Shown here piece by piece: positions 45,801 through 55,900 of a DNA stretch of 64,000 nucleotides. The stretch is taken from contig NC_081852.1 in NCBI RefSeq assembly GCF_963259705.1, positions 63,879,500 through 63,943,499 on the forward strand, read 5' to 3'. Position 1 is the stretch's first letter. Each line of letters starts with the position of its first letter. The position numbers were made by a program, and so were the translations under genes. The stretch comes from Myotis daubentonii. Its lineage: Eukaryota > Chordata > Mammalia > Chiroptera > Vespertilionidae. The notes beneath the pieces are model-generated. The model saw only the letters and a program-made list of their open reading frames with translations, did no database searches and was not told where the DNA came from.

Positions 45801-48542
45801 ATATTTTCAGCTAAAAAGAATGGAAGAATCTCAGCAAGAAGCCACAGAAAAAGAAGTAGAACGGATCTTAGGGTTGTTGCAGACATACTTCCGAGAAGAT
45901 CGTAAGTAAGACGCCAAGTTCCAGATGGAGCAGTCTACTTGCTAGATGTGTCCCATCCCAGCACTCCCCCTCCCCGGAGGCAGCCACCTGTACCGTGCTG
46001 GGTAGATGTAGATTTGCAGATGGTCTCAGAGCTCTGCCAGTCCTGTGAATAGGCACATAGTAGGGTGTTTTGTGGGGTTTTCAAAGCTGATCACAATGCA
46101 CACATTCTTCTGCAGCATGACTTTTCCGTGTGGACACTTTCCTCTCAGTGCGTGGGGTCCCCTTATTCCTGTCGGAGACCCCCACTCTGCAGCTGCATCA
46201 TAGACCCACTGACCAGCCCCGCTGCAGCAGGCGAGTGAGGCCTTATAGCCCTTCACTCCCCGTAAGCTGCAGGAGGAAGCTTGGCCTGCCTTTGTCCACA
46301 GGTGCTAATATTTTTAGGGCAGCTTTGGGGGGCGAGGGGGGCCAGGAGCCGTGCCTGGTTTTAATAGATTGGCCAGACTGCCCCCCAGAAGGGTCGTATC
46401 TGTTCACACGCCCACAGCAGGGGTGCCCGTCCTTCCTCGGCTGGCACTGATGTTGTGCTTCGTGGTGAGCAGCAGCCACGCCCGTCCTGAAGGTTTCTCC
46501 TCCTCTGTCTGTAGCCGACACGCCTATGTCCTTCTTTGACTTTGTGGTCGACCCACATTCTTTCCCTCGAACGGTGGAAAACATCTTTCATGTCTCCTTC
46601 ATCGTAAGGGTAAGACTTATTTCTCTAATTGCTTTTATGAGCTTTTAAAAAATAAATAATAAAAACTGGAGGGAGCTGGCAGAGGAGTTGTACTGACCAG
46701 TGTGAATGTAGACCCGTTGTCGCAAAATAGGAACTGACCTGGGGGAGAAGCACCGGCTGAACCAAGTTCATAATTTAGGTGCTTGCCTTCCCGTTTAGAA
46801 TTCCAGTGAAAGGCTTGGCAAAATGTGAACATGGAACTATGGGTTCGATAGCAGTGTGGTGTCCACGGTACACGCCCTGCGTTCGATAGCTGTCGTGTTA
46901 CGTAGAATCTCCCTGTTCTCAAGGAGCATCAGGGCCACGTGGTCCATCACGTACTCTCATAAAAACTGGTAATATAATACGCGAGGTGGGCCGTGGAACC
47001 CTGGATTAGTATTGTATTTTCCACGTAAACCACTGTCAGCCTGCTTTGGCCCACCCTGTGTACAGAGAGTGATAAAGCGGGGTGGCAGCACGTGGAGGAG
47101 GTCGCACAGCAGTCTGGTAGCTCTAAGCCGGAAGTTGCTTTAAAGGAGGTAAAGTGCTGAGGAGCTTGCTTAGACTGTCTGTCTTACCGGATTGCTTTCC
47201 AGCACATGCAAGAGGAAAGTGATCTTAACCTGAGACAAAACTCTTGCATTGACCAAAGTTTTCCCAGAAACGATACCAGGCATATTTTGTCAATGGTACA
47301 TGATAGAATGATGCACAATAAAATGTGAGTATGCACAAAAAATACATGTATCGGTTAAGGAGGAAGACAGTTTAGTCACAAGATCCTAGGGCGGAGGCGT
47401 GTCGGGTAGAAAGCTGTGAGAGGCCCGGGAGGCGTGTAAAGAAAAACGTTCAGGTCTTGTCCGTGTAATCGCCCCACTGTTGTCAGTTTCACTGTCTGAG
47501 ATACAAAACTTTCTGAATAACTTTTTTATCCAGTGGTTATAGGATCTAAATTGTAGTCTTCTAAAATCATTTTTGTGTGTGTTTTAGGATGGTTTTGCAA
47601 GAATAAAACTTGACCAAGACCGACTGCCAATAATAGGTAAATGATCCCGTGTTCAGGAAAATTAGTTTTAGAGAAAATTTATTTGGTTTATGTATTTTAT
47701 TAAATGTAAGAGTTTTCACTTTAGGAAACAAACTCTTGTCATGCTGTGTCTTTCTCAACCAACTGAAAATGTGGCCATAGCTTAAAACAATGGATTCATC
47801 TATATCATTGATTTGGTTCAACATCTGCTGTCAAGATGAACAAGAAATCATATAATTTCCCTCAAATTTTAAGTTAGAAAGTTGGTCATTGCCGATATTT
47901 TTGTAGTTTTCTTCCTATTTTCTCCTAATGCCAGCGCCTTCGCTCTCTGAGAGAACCTTTGCTTCTTAGTTGAGTAATGGCTCCTGGTAAGAACTCGTAG
48001 AGAGTGCAGACCGCCAGGGCGCAGCTCCGTGGTGGCTACGCAGAGATGCAAGGTTTTCAAGTGGTAGAATGTGTTGCTCGACTACATTTTTTAATGAAAA
48101 CAAATGGATGACTTGCTTCTATAATAACATTACAACTCAGTGATGCATGAAGTCCCAATAACTAGGTAGAATTGGAATCATCTTCTCGATACAGGTTTCA
48201 TTCCTGTTATTCGTCAGTTCCTGTTTAGCTTACCTCTTCTGAGTGGATAACCTTTGAAAACTTTTGTCTTTCAAACAGAGCCTGTTAATATTAATGAGGA
48301 AAGTGAGGGCATTGACCAAAACACCCAAATCAGGAATCAAGGGATTATAGCTTTGAGTTACCGCGACTGGGAGGTAAAGCTCCGCCCATGCCCACAGGGG
48401 GTCCCGCCGGCCTGGACCCTGTTCGGAGCCTGGTGCCCACCTGTTCTTTGCTCTGCAGGAGATCGTGCGGACCTTTGAGATCTCGGAGCCCGTGATCGTC
48501 TCTGGCCCGAGCCGGCAGAGCCTGAGCGCCGACGGCAGCTGA
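39594..48542 (+). CDS. NSMCE4A: NSMCE4A, non-SMC element 4 (SMC5/6 complex), complete gene
   Basis: Kleisin-like subunit of the nuclear SMC5/6 complex. With NSMCE1 and NSMCE3 it bridges the SMC heads and supports homologous-recombination repair and fork stability. Coding exons: 39594-39879, 40327-40404, 41557-41687, 43666-43817, 45101-45200, 45811-45901, 46515-46609, 47588-47636, 48279-48373, 48459-48542. All junctions are GT-AG with matching phases, giving 1161 coding bases (386 residues plus stop), close to the human length. The N-terminus is Arg/Ser-rich, followed by an acidic stretch ([15 protein letters not shown]). Conserved core blocks include [46 protein letters not shown], and in the C-terminal winged-helix region [20 protein letters not shown] and [13 protein letters not shown]. 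It converges on the minus-strand gene ending at 52271. Confidence 0.96.
40327..40404 (+). CDS. NSMCE4A: NSMCE4A exon 2
   Basis: Begins after GGGACAG and encodes [20 protein letters not shown] through NTLFNG. The donor is GTGGTT at 40405. The last full codon is GGA (Gly) where the human protein has Glu, just before the junction. Confidence 0.93.
40405..41556 (+). other. NSMCE4A: NSMCE4A intron 2
   Basis: GC-rich intron with one Ves SINE in reverse (about 40922-41132). Nothing else is recognised. Confidence 0.7.
40922..41132 (-). mobile_element. Ves SINE in NSMCE4A intron 2
   Basis: Reverse copy from AAAATATGTATTTTTTATTG to GAGCCGCAGGGCCGGGC. Confidence 0.88.
41557..41687 (+). CDS. NSMCE4A: NSMCE4A exon 3
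   Basis: Acceptor CCCCGCGCAG, donor GTAAGT. Encodes [20 protein letters not shown] and on to [10 protein letters not shown], part of the N-terminal kleisin-like region. Ends in phase 0. Confidence 0.95.
41688..43665 (+). other. NSMCE4A: NSMCE4A intron 3
   Basis: Mixed composition, AT-rich in its middle (about 42040-42650). It holds a MER5-like fragment near 43340-43480 and a G-rich run near 42790. No other feature is supported. Confidence 0.6.
43340..43480. mobile_element. MER5-like hAT-Charlie fragment
   Basis: GGATGTAGCAGCATCCCTGG and CCACCCACTCGATGCTGG match the internal text of MER5-type ancient DNA transposons. Ends are not preserved. Confidence 0.55.
43666..43817 (+). CDS. NSMCE4A: NSMCE4A exon 4
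   Basis: Acceptor TTTCGTAG, donor GTAAGG. Encodes [20 protein letters not shown] and on to THTFHFL, one of the most conserved parts of the family. Ends in phase 2. Confidence 0.95.
43818..45100 (+). other. NSMCE4A: NSMCE4A intron 4
   Basis: GC-rich intron with a long C tract around 44737-44755. No coding or mobile element is recognised. Confidence 0.6.
45101..45200 (+). CDS. NSMCE4A: NSMCE4A exon 5
   Basis: Acceptor CCGTTAG, donor GTTTGT. Encodes [20 protein letters not shown] and on to EREMPVQ. This linker is less conserved than its neighbours. Ends in phase 0. Confidence 0.92.
45201..45810 (+). other. NSMCE4A: NSMCE4A intron 5
   Basis: Contains a MER5-type hAT fragment at about 45380-45600. 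Nothing else is recognised. Confidence 0.6.
45380..45600. mobile_element. MER5-like hAT-Charlie fragment
   Basis: TTTCTCAGCCTTCCGACACC, GGATGTTCAGCAGCGTCCTT and CCACTGGATGCCAGGAACAG follow the MER5 consensus order. Old and diverged. Confidence 0.6.
45811..45901 (+). CDS. NSMCE4A: NSMCE4A exon 6
   Basis: Acceptor ATTTTCAG, donor GTAAGT. Encodes [20 protein letters not shown] and on to QTYFRED. Ends in phase 1. Confidence 0.95.
46515..46609 (+). CDS. NSMCE4A: NSMCE4A exon 7
   Basis: Acceptor GTCTGTAG, donor GTAAGA. Encodes [20 protein letters not shown] and on to IFHVSFIVR, the start of the C-terminal winged-helix domain. Ends in phase 0. Confidence 0.95.
47588..47636 (+). CDS. NSMCE4A: NSMCE4A exon 8
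   Basis: A 49-bp exon encoding [16 protein letters not shown]. Acceptor TGTTTTAG, donor GTAAAT. Ends in phase 1. Confidence 0.94.
48279..48373 (+). CDS. NSMCE4A: NSMCE4A exon 9
   Basis: Acceptor TTCAAACAG, donor GTAAAG. Encodes [20 protein letters not shown] and on to [10 protein letters not shown]. Ends in phase 0. Confidence 0.95.
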
Positions 48543-48544
48543 AG
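48459..48544 (+). CDS. NSMCE4A: NSMCE4A exon 10 with stop
   Basis: Acceptor TGCTCTGCAG. Encodes [20 protein letters not shown] followed by a short tail and TGA at 48540-48542. The donor GTAAGG starts two bases after the stop, at 48545, so the rest of the 3' UTR is on another exon. Confidence 0.92.
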
Positions 48545-49348
48545 GTAAGGCTCTGGGGGCCACCTGGGCTTTTAGCAAACGCCCCTGGGCGTCCGACCAT
48601 CCCTCGGGGCACATCCTGGGCAAGTGTGGGTCGTGCTGCCCATTGCCTCCCTTGTTGGGGACAAAGGCCGGGCAGGCCCTGTGGTTGATCCCCTCTTTGG
48701 TAGGTAGGTAGTCGGTAGAGGCAGAGCAGCTAGTTCCTGGCGTGGCTTTTTTAACCCTTAGCATGACCCATTGGTACATAAGTGAATATGGAAGCCTCCA
48801 TCGGTTTGGTTCAGTGTCCCCTTAGATTTGCTTACTTTGTGGGTACAAAGCAGAAAAGGAGGATCCCCTCAAGATGAAGTTAGAAAATGGCCATTTCTCA
48901 AACGAGCGATGCTGTGAGGGAACTGCCTTTCTACGAAGGAGCGCATTGCTGCAAGGAAGGCTCAGGGGTGACCTGGCTTCTGCAAGCAGCTGTGGGGGGC
49001 CTGGGAGACCTGGACTCGGCTGGCTCTGCCCCTTTACGATGGCGGGCAAGTCACCTGCTCACGCTCGGCCACATTTGCCTGGCAGATCTATGAATCTCCA
49101 TAAAATGGGGGGGCGTCTTTTTCTAGCTGAAGTATTCTGTGATCTTGAGAGCTAAAATGTGCCTCACTTAATGGAGCTGCATTTGTTCTGGGGTCCTGCG
49201 GGAGAGGGGAGTATGGACATCAGGTGGGTGTGTGATGGGTGAACCGTGCCTACGCACTGAGGAGGGCGAGCTGTTAGGTTGCATTCTTGTATATTAAGTC
49301 ACCTTTCGCTTTCGAAACTGTTAACCAGCTATTCCCTCCCCCTTGTAG
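48545..49348 (+). other. NSMCE4A: NSMCE4A 3' UTR intron
   Basis: Intron between the stop-codon exon and the inferred last exon. No repeats or coding segments recognised. Confidence 0.55.
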
Positions 49349-49510
49349 GACTCAGAAGGACAGTGAAGTCCAGAAGGGAAAGCCGCATGTGTTGTATATA
49401 TTGTGTGATTGAACATTTTTAAAGGCCGATTGTTTTTAGTAAACTGTAGCTTTTGATAGTGTATCGATTTGTCATGGTTGTCTTTGATTAAAGGAGATTC
49501 ACTGCCATGT
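49349..49510 (+). other. NSMCE4A: NSMCE4A 3' UTR exon and poly(A) site
   Basis: A pyrimidine-rich acceptor (CCCCCTTGTAG) precedes 49349. The sequence is non-coding and carries ATTAAA at 49487-49492, a standard variant poly(A) signal, so cleavage is expected near 49505-49515. The exact end is inferred. Confidence 0.65.
49487..49492 (+). terminator. NSMCE4A: NSMCE4A poly(A) signal ATTAAA
   Basis: ATTAAA in the inferred last exon, about 140 bases after its acceptor. I saw no AATAAA nearby on this strand. Confidence 0.6.
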
Positions 49511-49514
49511 TCAC

Positions 49515-52270
49515 CAATAGTTGTAGTTCCTCTTTGTTCTGTTATCAGGAGAGTGGCTTCTCTCCAGTCCTGTCCCATGGGAAGTTTCAGACCGGCTGGT
49601 AGTGGCCTACACATCATGATGGTCCTTGTCACATCCCTAGCTGTGCAGTCAGCTAGTCGGCTCCATGCCTATCAGGTTGTACCACATAAAATAGTCTTTG
49701 TGCTAAAACGTGGTTAAGGATCAGCAGTGTCACGTGACTCGGCCTATGATTTATACACAAGCAGCTCCTCGTCCTCGCCAAGCCAGGCTGGACCACCTTC
49801 CCAGCCAGCCAGCCGTGGGTCCGTCTCGCCAGTTCTCTGTCCATGAGGCTGCTGGCCGCTAGAGGGGACCACACCCGGGTGGATGCGGGCTGCTCCCAGG
49901 GCCTGGTCTTTGCTGGGCCTTCAGGTCTGTGCCCAGTGCTCTGAGTCCCTAGTGGGCTCCTTTCCCGTTCGCGTTCTCCATCGGCCCTTGCTCACTCCTT
50001 CCCTCGAGTCAGAGCTGGAGGGCCTGTCTGTGGAAGGCTCGGGTCGAGCTCCCCCGCCTCCTTGTCTCGCTCTGCCAGTCATCCCCCTCCCTCTCCACAC
50101 CTCGTGCTTTCCCCTCCACCATCTCATCTCATCTGAGCAAGATGCCGAGACCCATGGTTCCTGTCCTGTCTCCTGTCGGTAGGACCCCTTGCGGAAGCGT
50201 CCAGTCCTGACCTTGGCCGTTCAGCACCTCCTTCCCACCGCTCGGCTGAGGCTGGTCTATGCGATTTACTGCGATTCCTTTCCAGCCAAGATCCAGTGAG
50301 CACATGCTGAAAATGTGCTTCTCGAAAACTACAGCCTTGTGTCTGACGCTTCCCGTTTTCCTCCCCCACCCTGCTCGCGTGATAGACGCATCGCATCCTG
50401 AACCTTCCCAAACCGACGACCCTTCTCTCAGCAGCTCCAGGAGCTGGACAGAGGGTTCCTGGGCAGCCCGCGGGCTGCTCTCCCGCCACCCGTGCTGGCG
50501 CTCTTCCCGCTTCGCTTCCTCAGAAGCTGTGAATTCTTGTCTTTATCCCCCACGGCCCTCCCTCACTTGGTCACTAACTCTCCCCTGGTCTCCCGATTCT
50601 GTCTTGCCCCGGTTTCTGCCGCAGCCACCCATCTGGTGCCCACTTCCTGTCTGCCCTTCAGACCCTCCCCTTCCTTCCACCTGGGACTCCCCACTGCCTT
50701 CAGGACTGAAAGACCTGAGCTCATCAGTGAGTCCAGCCCCTTGCGATCAGGGCCTCTGCCTATGTTTCTGGCTCACTTCCTCCTCTAGACTGGTCAGTTC
50801 GTGGTTCTTGTTAAACGGCCTGGGTGAGAGAGTTCGTGTGTTTCACTGTTTAGTCTCCTCGGGTTGGGAATCGCCCGTCAGCACGGCCAGTGGAGAGCTC
50901 TGTTGCCCTGGCCCGGCCGTCAGCAGCCACGCCGCCTTCCTCACCTGCCTCCGCACCCCTCGGCCCTCACCCCCCGCGGACCCACTCTCTCTCTCTGCTG
51001 TCTGTCTTCAGAAACGTGCCTGTTCTGGACATTTCACATCGATGGAATCACGGGGTGGTCTTAACATTACAGATTTTTGGCTGTTGCCTTCCTCGTCCCC
51101 TTCACTTCCATTCTGCTTGTTGCGCACACTCCCCACTGAGACGCGAGTGGGTACCTTCTTCACACCAAGGGGAAAGCTGCTGCTTCGCATGCCGTACCCT
51201 TGGTAAACCGTCCACTTTTTCATTGTTTTTAAAAACTGTCAACAGAAGTTACCTGGGCAGGGTGGTTAGGGGCCACTTTTTCCTCTTTCAACTTCTGAAT
51301 TGAAAAACAAACAATGGATGGATGCCATCTTTTAAAAAGCAAACTAAGGTAGTACCCAAAGCCTTTCCCCCTCTAGAGCCGTGTGTTTGAGTAGCACCTG
51401 CTCTTAACGTAGTCGTCTTGTGTGCTCACCTGTTCATCTGCACCCTTTTCCTGTGGGGCTCTCCCAGGGCCAGGGCTGCGCCTTCCTCTGTGTGGCGCTG
51501 GCTGCAGGGGTGCAGGCCACGCTCTCCTCACTGCCCTGCTGCCCGAGGAGTCCCGTCCAGATGCATCCTCGGGCTCCAGGCCCCATCCATTGCACCCTCC
51601 TCCCGAGTCCCTATTCTTACACTAGAGCTTGTGCTACAGAAGTGGAGGTGTTCTGCGTTGCTCCTTCTATGGGTGACGGACGGTTCAGGGTTTGGGAGCG
51701 GGAGGTGAAAATGTGGCTGCACACTTGAGAGAGGAGGAGTCTGTTTCCTCTTCCCCTCCCCTGCATCTGGGCGGGCCTGCAACTGGATGAGCAACACAGT
51801 ATGGCAGGAAGGATGCTCTGGAGCCCAGGCCCTGAGAAGCCTTACAGAGCTGGGCAGGCCTCTCAGAGCCCCGAGTCACTGTAGTGAGTTCAGCTCCCAT
51901 GAGGCCCTGAACCACACGGGGAGGGGGGGGGGGGGACTAGCCCAGCTGCCCAGCTTTCTAGCTGTTCCTGCCAAAGGCCTGTAGGGGAAGCATGGGCCCC
52001 CCAGACTAGCCCTGCCATCACCTGAGTGTCCCCACGTGGCTCCGCTGCTGCTACAGGGGCAGAGCCTTGCCCAGCTGAGCTCTGCTGGACTCTCGATACA
52101 GAATTGTGAGCTATAATAAGATGGTGGTTTTAAGTCAAGTTTTGTGTTTATGGTTTAACGCTTTCCTCCCTCCCCCCATTTTGATGCACTTGGACACAAA
52201 ATTAGGATATGGGATTTTACTGCACTAACAGCTATGAAAGTCTGCTGGCCTAAACAAGAAATACAGTAAC
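49515..52270. other. Intergenic spacer between convergent genes
   Basis: Lies between the NSMCE4A 3' end (plus) and the 3' end of the minus-strand gene at 52271. Parts around 50600-50800 resemble very old L2/MIR-type 3' sequence. The open frames (for example 50259-51206) show no recognisable protein. No young repeats were found. Confidence 0.45.
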
Positions 52271-52945
52271 CTAGAAAGTTTTTATTTTATTTTCTAGTTG
52301 ACTTCTCAAAAATGGTGGTATCCTCAAGAGCTGTCTTCGGAGGGGCTTTTTAACGTTGCTCTCTCTGGACTTTTCCCTCAGAACAGTCACTTCTATGGGT
52401 GCCTCCCAGCGAGGCTGTATGAGGGGATAGGCTGTGATCTGCTCGAATTCCTTCACTTCCTCTTTCCTCACCTGAGGTTTTAGGAGAGGAGGAGCCTGGG
52501 CGGCGAGTTTCTGAGCATCTCGTTTGTGCTTTCTCTGCTCTGCGAGTTCTCGCCCTCGGATCATGCGCTCTCGGTGTCTCTGCATCTGCTCCTGCAACCA
52601 CGCCAGCTGGTGCTGTTTGGTTTTAGCTCTGGGTCTTCTCTGGATGTTTTCCGTCTTTTCATGCTCCAGGGTGAATGTTTTGGGGGAAAGTATCTCAGAT
52701 GGACTTTTCTGAGGCAGCCGATACCTGTGGTCTCGGAGGCCTCTAGCTCGCTCTGCTCGGTGGATGTGTTTCTTTATCTGGTCCAGCTCCTTCTCAGACA
52801 CTAGATAGTCCCATCTTTGATCATCACCTGTCTTTTCACTGTGTATTCTCTTTCCCTTTTCCTTTTTGCCAAAGTCCCTTTTTGGAAGCATAAAGTATTC
52901 CCAAGCATCTTCCAGCATTTCTTGATGTCGCTGACAGCAGGGCTC
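52271..52945 (-). CDS. Divergent gene terminal exon (224 codons plus stop)
   Basis: A 675-bp open exon following the acceptor GCCAAGCACAG. It begins EPCCQRHQEMLEDAWEYFML and ends in a basic tail before TAG at 52271-52273. Sitting in ordinary-composition DNA, this long charged frame is unlikely to be chance, and it holds most of the protein. A Met upstream at 52961 would lie before the acceptor and is probably intronic. Confidence 0.72.
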   Translation of the reverse strand, partial: EPCCQRHQEMLEDAWEYFMLPKRDFGKKEKGKRIHSEKTGDDQRWDYLVSEKELDQIKKHIHRAERARGLRDHRYRLPQKSPSEILSPKTFTLEHEKTENIQRRPRAKTKQHQLAWLQEQMQRHRERMIRGRELAEQRKHKRDAQKLAAQAPPLLKPQVRKEEVKEFEQITAYPLIQPRWEAPIEVTVLREKSRESNVKKPLRRQLLRIPPFLRSQLENKIKTF

Positions 52946-55900
52946 CTGTGCTTGGCAAACCACAAGTCAAAAGACAGTGTACGTTTACGGAGTGTTTTAT
53001 TCTCCTGCTGAGACGCGTGGACTGTTTCCTCACTTCTGTAGGATGGACGTCACCCAGCCGCTTGTCAGAGGGACGTATAAAACTGTCTAAGTCGGCTGCT
53101 CTGTGTCATGGTCCCGGCACGGATCTCAGGTGGCAGCCAGCCCTGCTTGGCACGCCCACCCCATGCTCACTTAGAGCCTCTTCACTGGGCGCCCCGTCCT
53201 CTCACTGCCCTCTGCAGGATCCCTCCTCGGTGAAGCCTTGGCCGTAGACTTCCTCGAGGAAACAGAAGCAGTCACTCAGGAGCACCCCTCTCCCGGCCAC
53301 AGCCACCACCAAGTGCCTCCCCGACTCCGTCTTCCTGCCTTTCCAATGGACACACTGCCCCTCCCTAGATCAAAGCCAGTCTTCCACCTGTGCTCACTGA
53401 GCCTCAAGAACTTCCATTTGCAAATGCTCAAATTCCCTTTCCTGCTTCAGGAAAACGTCCCACTACTGGGCACCCCATCGGCATGAAGATATGCGTCAGC
53501 CTGCGTCGCCTTTGAACAGAAGAGAAACCTTCTTTCCTGCACCTCCTCTCCAGCCTCCACTGCCTTCTTTGCTCCCCTCCACAGCGTAACCTGAAGCACT
53601 TACCTACGACCCCCTCTACTTTCCTGCCTATTTTCCTCTCAATCCTCTTCGGCTGGGCTTTTGTCCCCACCTCTTCTTCGAGACTGCTCGCATCTACGTC
53701 ATGGGTGACTGTGCCTGGACAGATCCGGTGCTCCCACCTCTGTCCCGTCACCCTGACCTCTCCGCTTCCTTCTCTGGAGGTGACCATGCTCCTCCAGGCT
53801 GTGGACAAGGCATGTGACGGAGGCCAGCATGGGTCTGTACACTATCCCAGCGATTCGCTGAGTGTCCCCAAGTGACTGACCAACCCTCATTCTCTTCCTG
53901 CTGCATGGCCATCCCCTCCACTTGCGTTGCTGGTTCTGTCTTTCAATGGTAACGCAGGAAAGTAGAGTGGAGAAATTGTCAGGTAAGATAGAGCCGTCAC
54001 AGTTAGGGATGCTTGGACAGCGACAGTCTCAGCATGAACCAGGTGACCTCACATGGGTCAGGCTCGGTGGAAAGAGGAATGGACAAGGCTGCCTGTGCCT
54101 GCCTCAGCCCCAGGCCCAGATACTCTATACGTGACTCTCCTTACAGAGTGTTGTCTTCAGTCTGCCCTTCTCAGTCCTGTCACTTCTAACCTCAAAACAC
54201 CCCACACTGGGGTAGTAGCCTCACTGGCTTCTCCGAATCCTCCGTTGTCCCCCTCTGCCCCAGCCGCGTCACAGTGGCAGTGGCCTGTGCATTCTACAGA
54301 TCCGAGTCCGTCGCTTTTCTGCCTCGACAGTCTCAGTGGCGCCCTAACCTGGTCCTGATCGCCTCTCAGTCGACTGCTCGCTCCCCTGCCGCAGCCACAT
54401 GGACTTCCTGTTCCCCAAGAGCCATGCTCTTCCCCATCTGAGTCCTTTCCCCTTCCTCCCTTCAGAGTCACACCCGAAGTGGCAGCCCTGACTGTGGCAC
54501 ACGTGTCGCCTCTAGGTCTCAGCTTACCTGCGACTTCCTCAGGCCTTCGGCGCACTCAGTTAGATACAGCCCCCCCCCCCCCCCCCCATGGCACTTAGCA
54601 TCGTTTGTGGTAGCCACCTGCTTTATGTCACGGTCCCTCCTTGCCAGCCCAGGGAGTGCATAGGCCATGGACGGTGGCCGGGCTGTCCAGCCAGCAGAGG
54701 GGCTCAGTGAACCCACACGCCAGGCAGAGCACCAGGCCCTTTTCACCTTGTGATAAACTATCATTGTGTTAGTGGCTCCAAAACCCATGGTAAATGTATT
54801 TCCTCACCTTAATCTTCTTTTCTCTTGGGGACTGGGAGCATACTGCAATTTGAGGGTCTGGAGTATTCTGGCCCAGGCCAATCTAGAAGGTCAGAAAGAG
54901 AAGTTACGCTAGGATTTGGAGAAGGGTCTCAGGAAACATGCTCTAGCATGCGTTGTATTTGGGAATTGATTTGGGACTGACTTTACATCATTCTCTTTCC
55001 TTCTCCCCCATCTATTTCTAAAAAATTTAAAAAAAAATTTTTTAAGAAAGAAAAGTTATAAAAGTAAATATGGATATTTTATGCTTAAATGAAAGAATTT
55101 CAAACATCAAGTCATGACAGTGGTTTCTGTCTGGTTCATAGAAAGCACTGAATTAAAATTTCAACTTGCATTTTAATCACCTGTTTCCTAAACCCAAAAC
55201 GATACTTTAAGTCATGCCACTGTGATGTCGAATTCATGTAATAATAGTGACAGCATCATACTGCATAACAAGTTCCTCGTACAGGACAGGCATACCTCAT
55301 GCTATTGCACTTCACAAATGTTGTGTTTTTGTACAAATTGAGAGGATGACCCTCCACCAGCAAAAGACTATGACTTGTTTTATGATGATAGTCTGGAACC
55401 TAACCACAGTATGTCTGAGGTATGCCTCCCTGTGCTCACTGACTATGAGCCAGTCACTGTGTGAAGTGCTAAAAGGCTCCTGTGAAAACAGACTAAAGTC
55501 TCTTGTTTGATAAAAATATGTATTTTTTAATATACATATACTAGAGGGTTCCTAGGTAGGCTTGGCTGGTGATCAGGGCCTATTGGGGCCTTCTAGCTGC
55601 CAGCTGGAGCCGGGGCTTTCCTTCATTCCATGCCTCCCCCTGGTGGTTAGTGCACATCATAGCAAGCGATTGAACTCCCTATCTCCCAGTTGAACTCCTG
55701 TGGGGACACTTTGCATATTAGCCTTTTATATACATAGATTTTTATTAATTTCAGAGAGGGAGAGAGAGATAGAAACATCAATGATGAGAGAGAATCATTG
55801 ATTGGTTGCCTCCTGCACACCTCCAACCTGGGCATCGAGCCCGCAACCTGGGCATGTGCTCTTGACTGGAATCGAACCCGGGACTCTTCAGTCCGCAGGC

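Larger units (their letters stand above)
45902..48278 (+). other. NSMCE4A: NSMCE4A introns 6-8 and surrounding intronic DNA
   Basis: Apart from exons 7 and 8, this stretch is intronic and increasingly AT-rich after 46600. I recognise no bat-specific SINE in it, which is unusual for this window. Confidence 0.55.

Noticed and set aside
50259..51206. 315-codon plus-strand frame between NSMCE4A and the convergent gene
   Set aside because: Ser/Pro/Leu-rich low-complexity text with no recognisable domain or splice context; partly resembles ancient repeat sequence.
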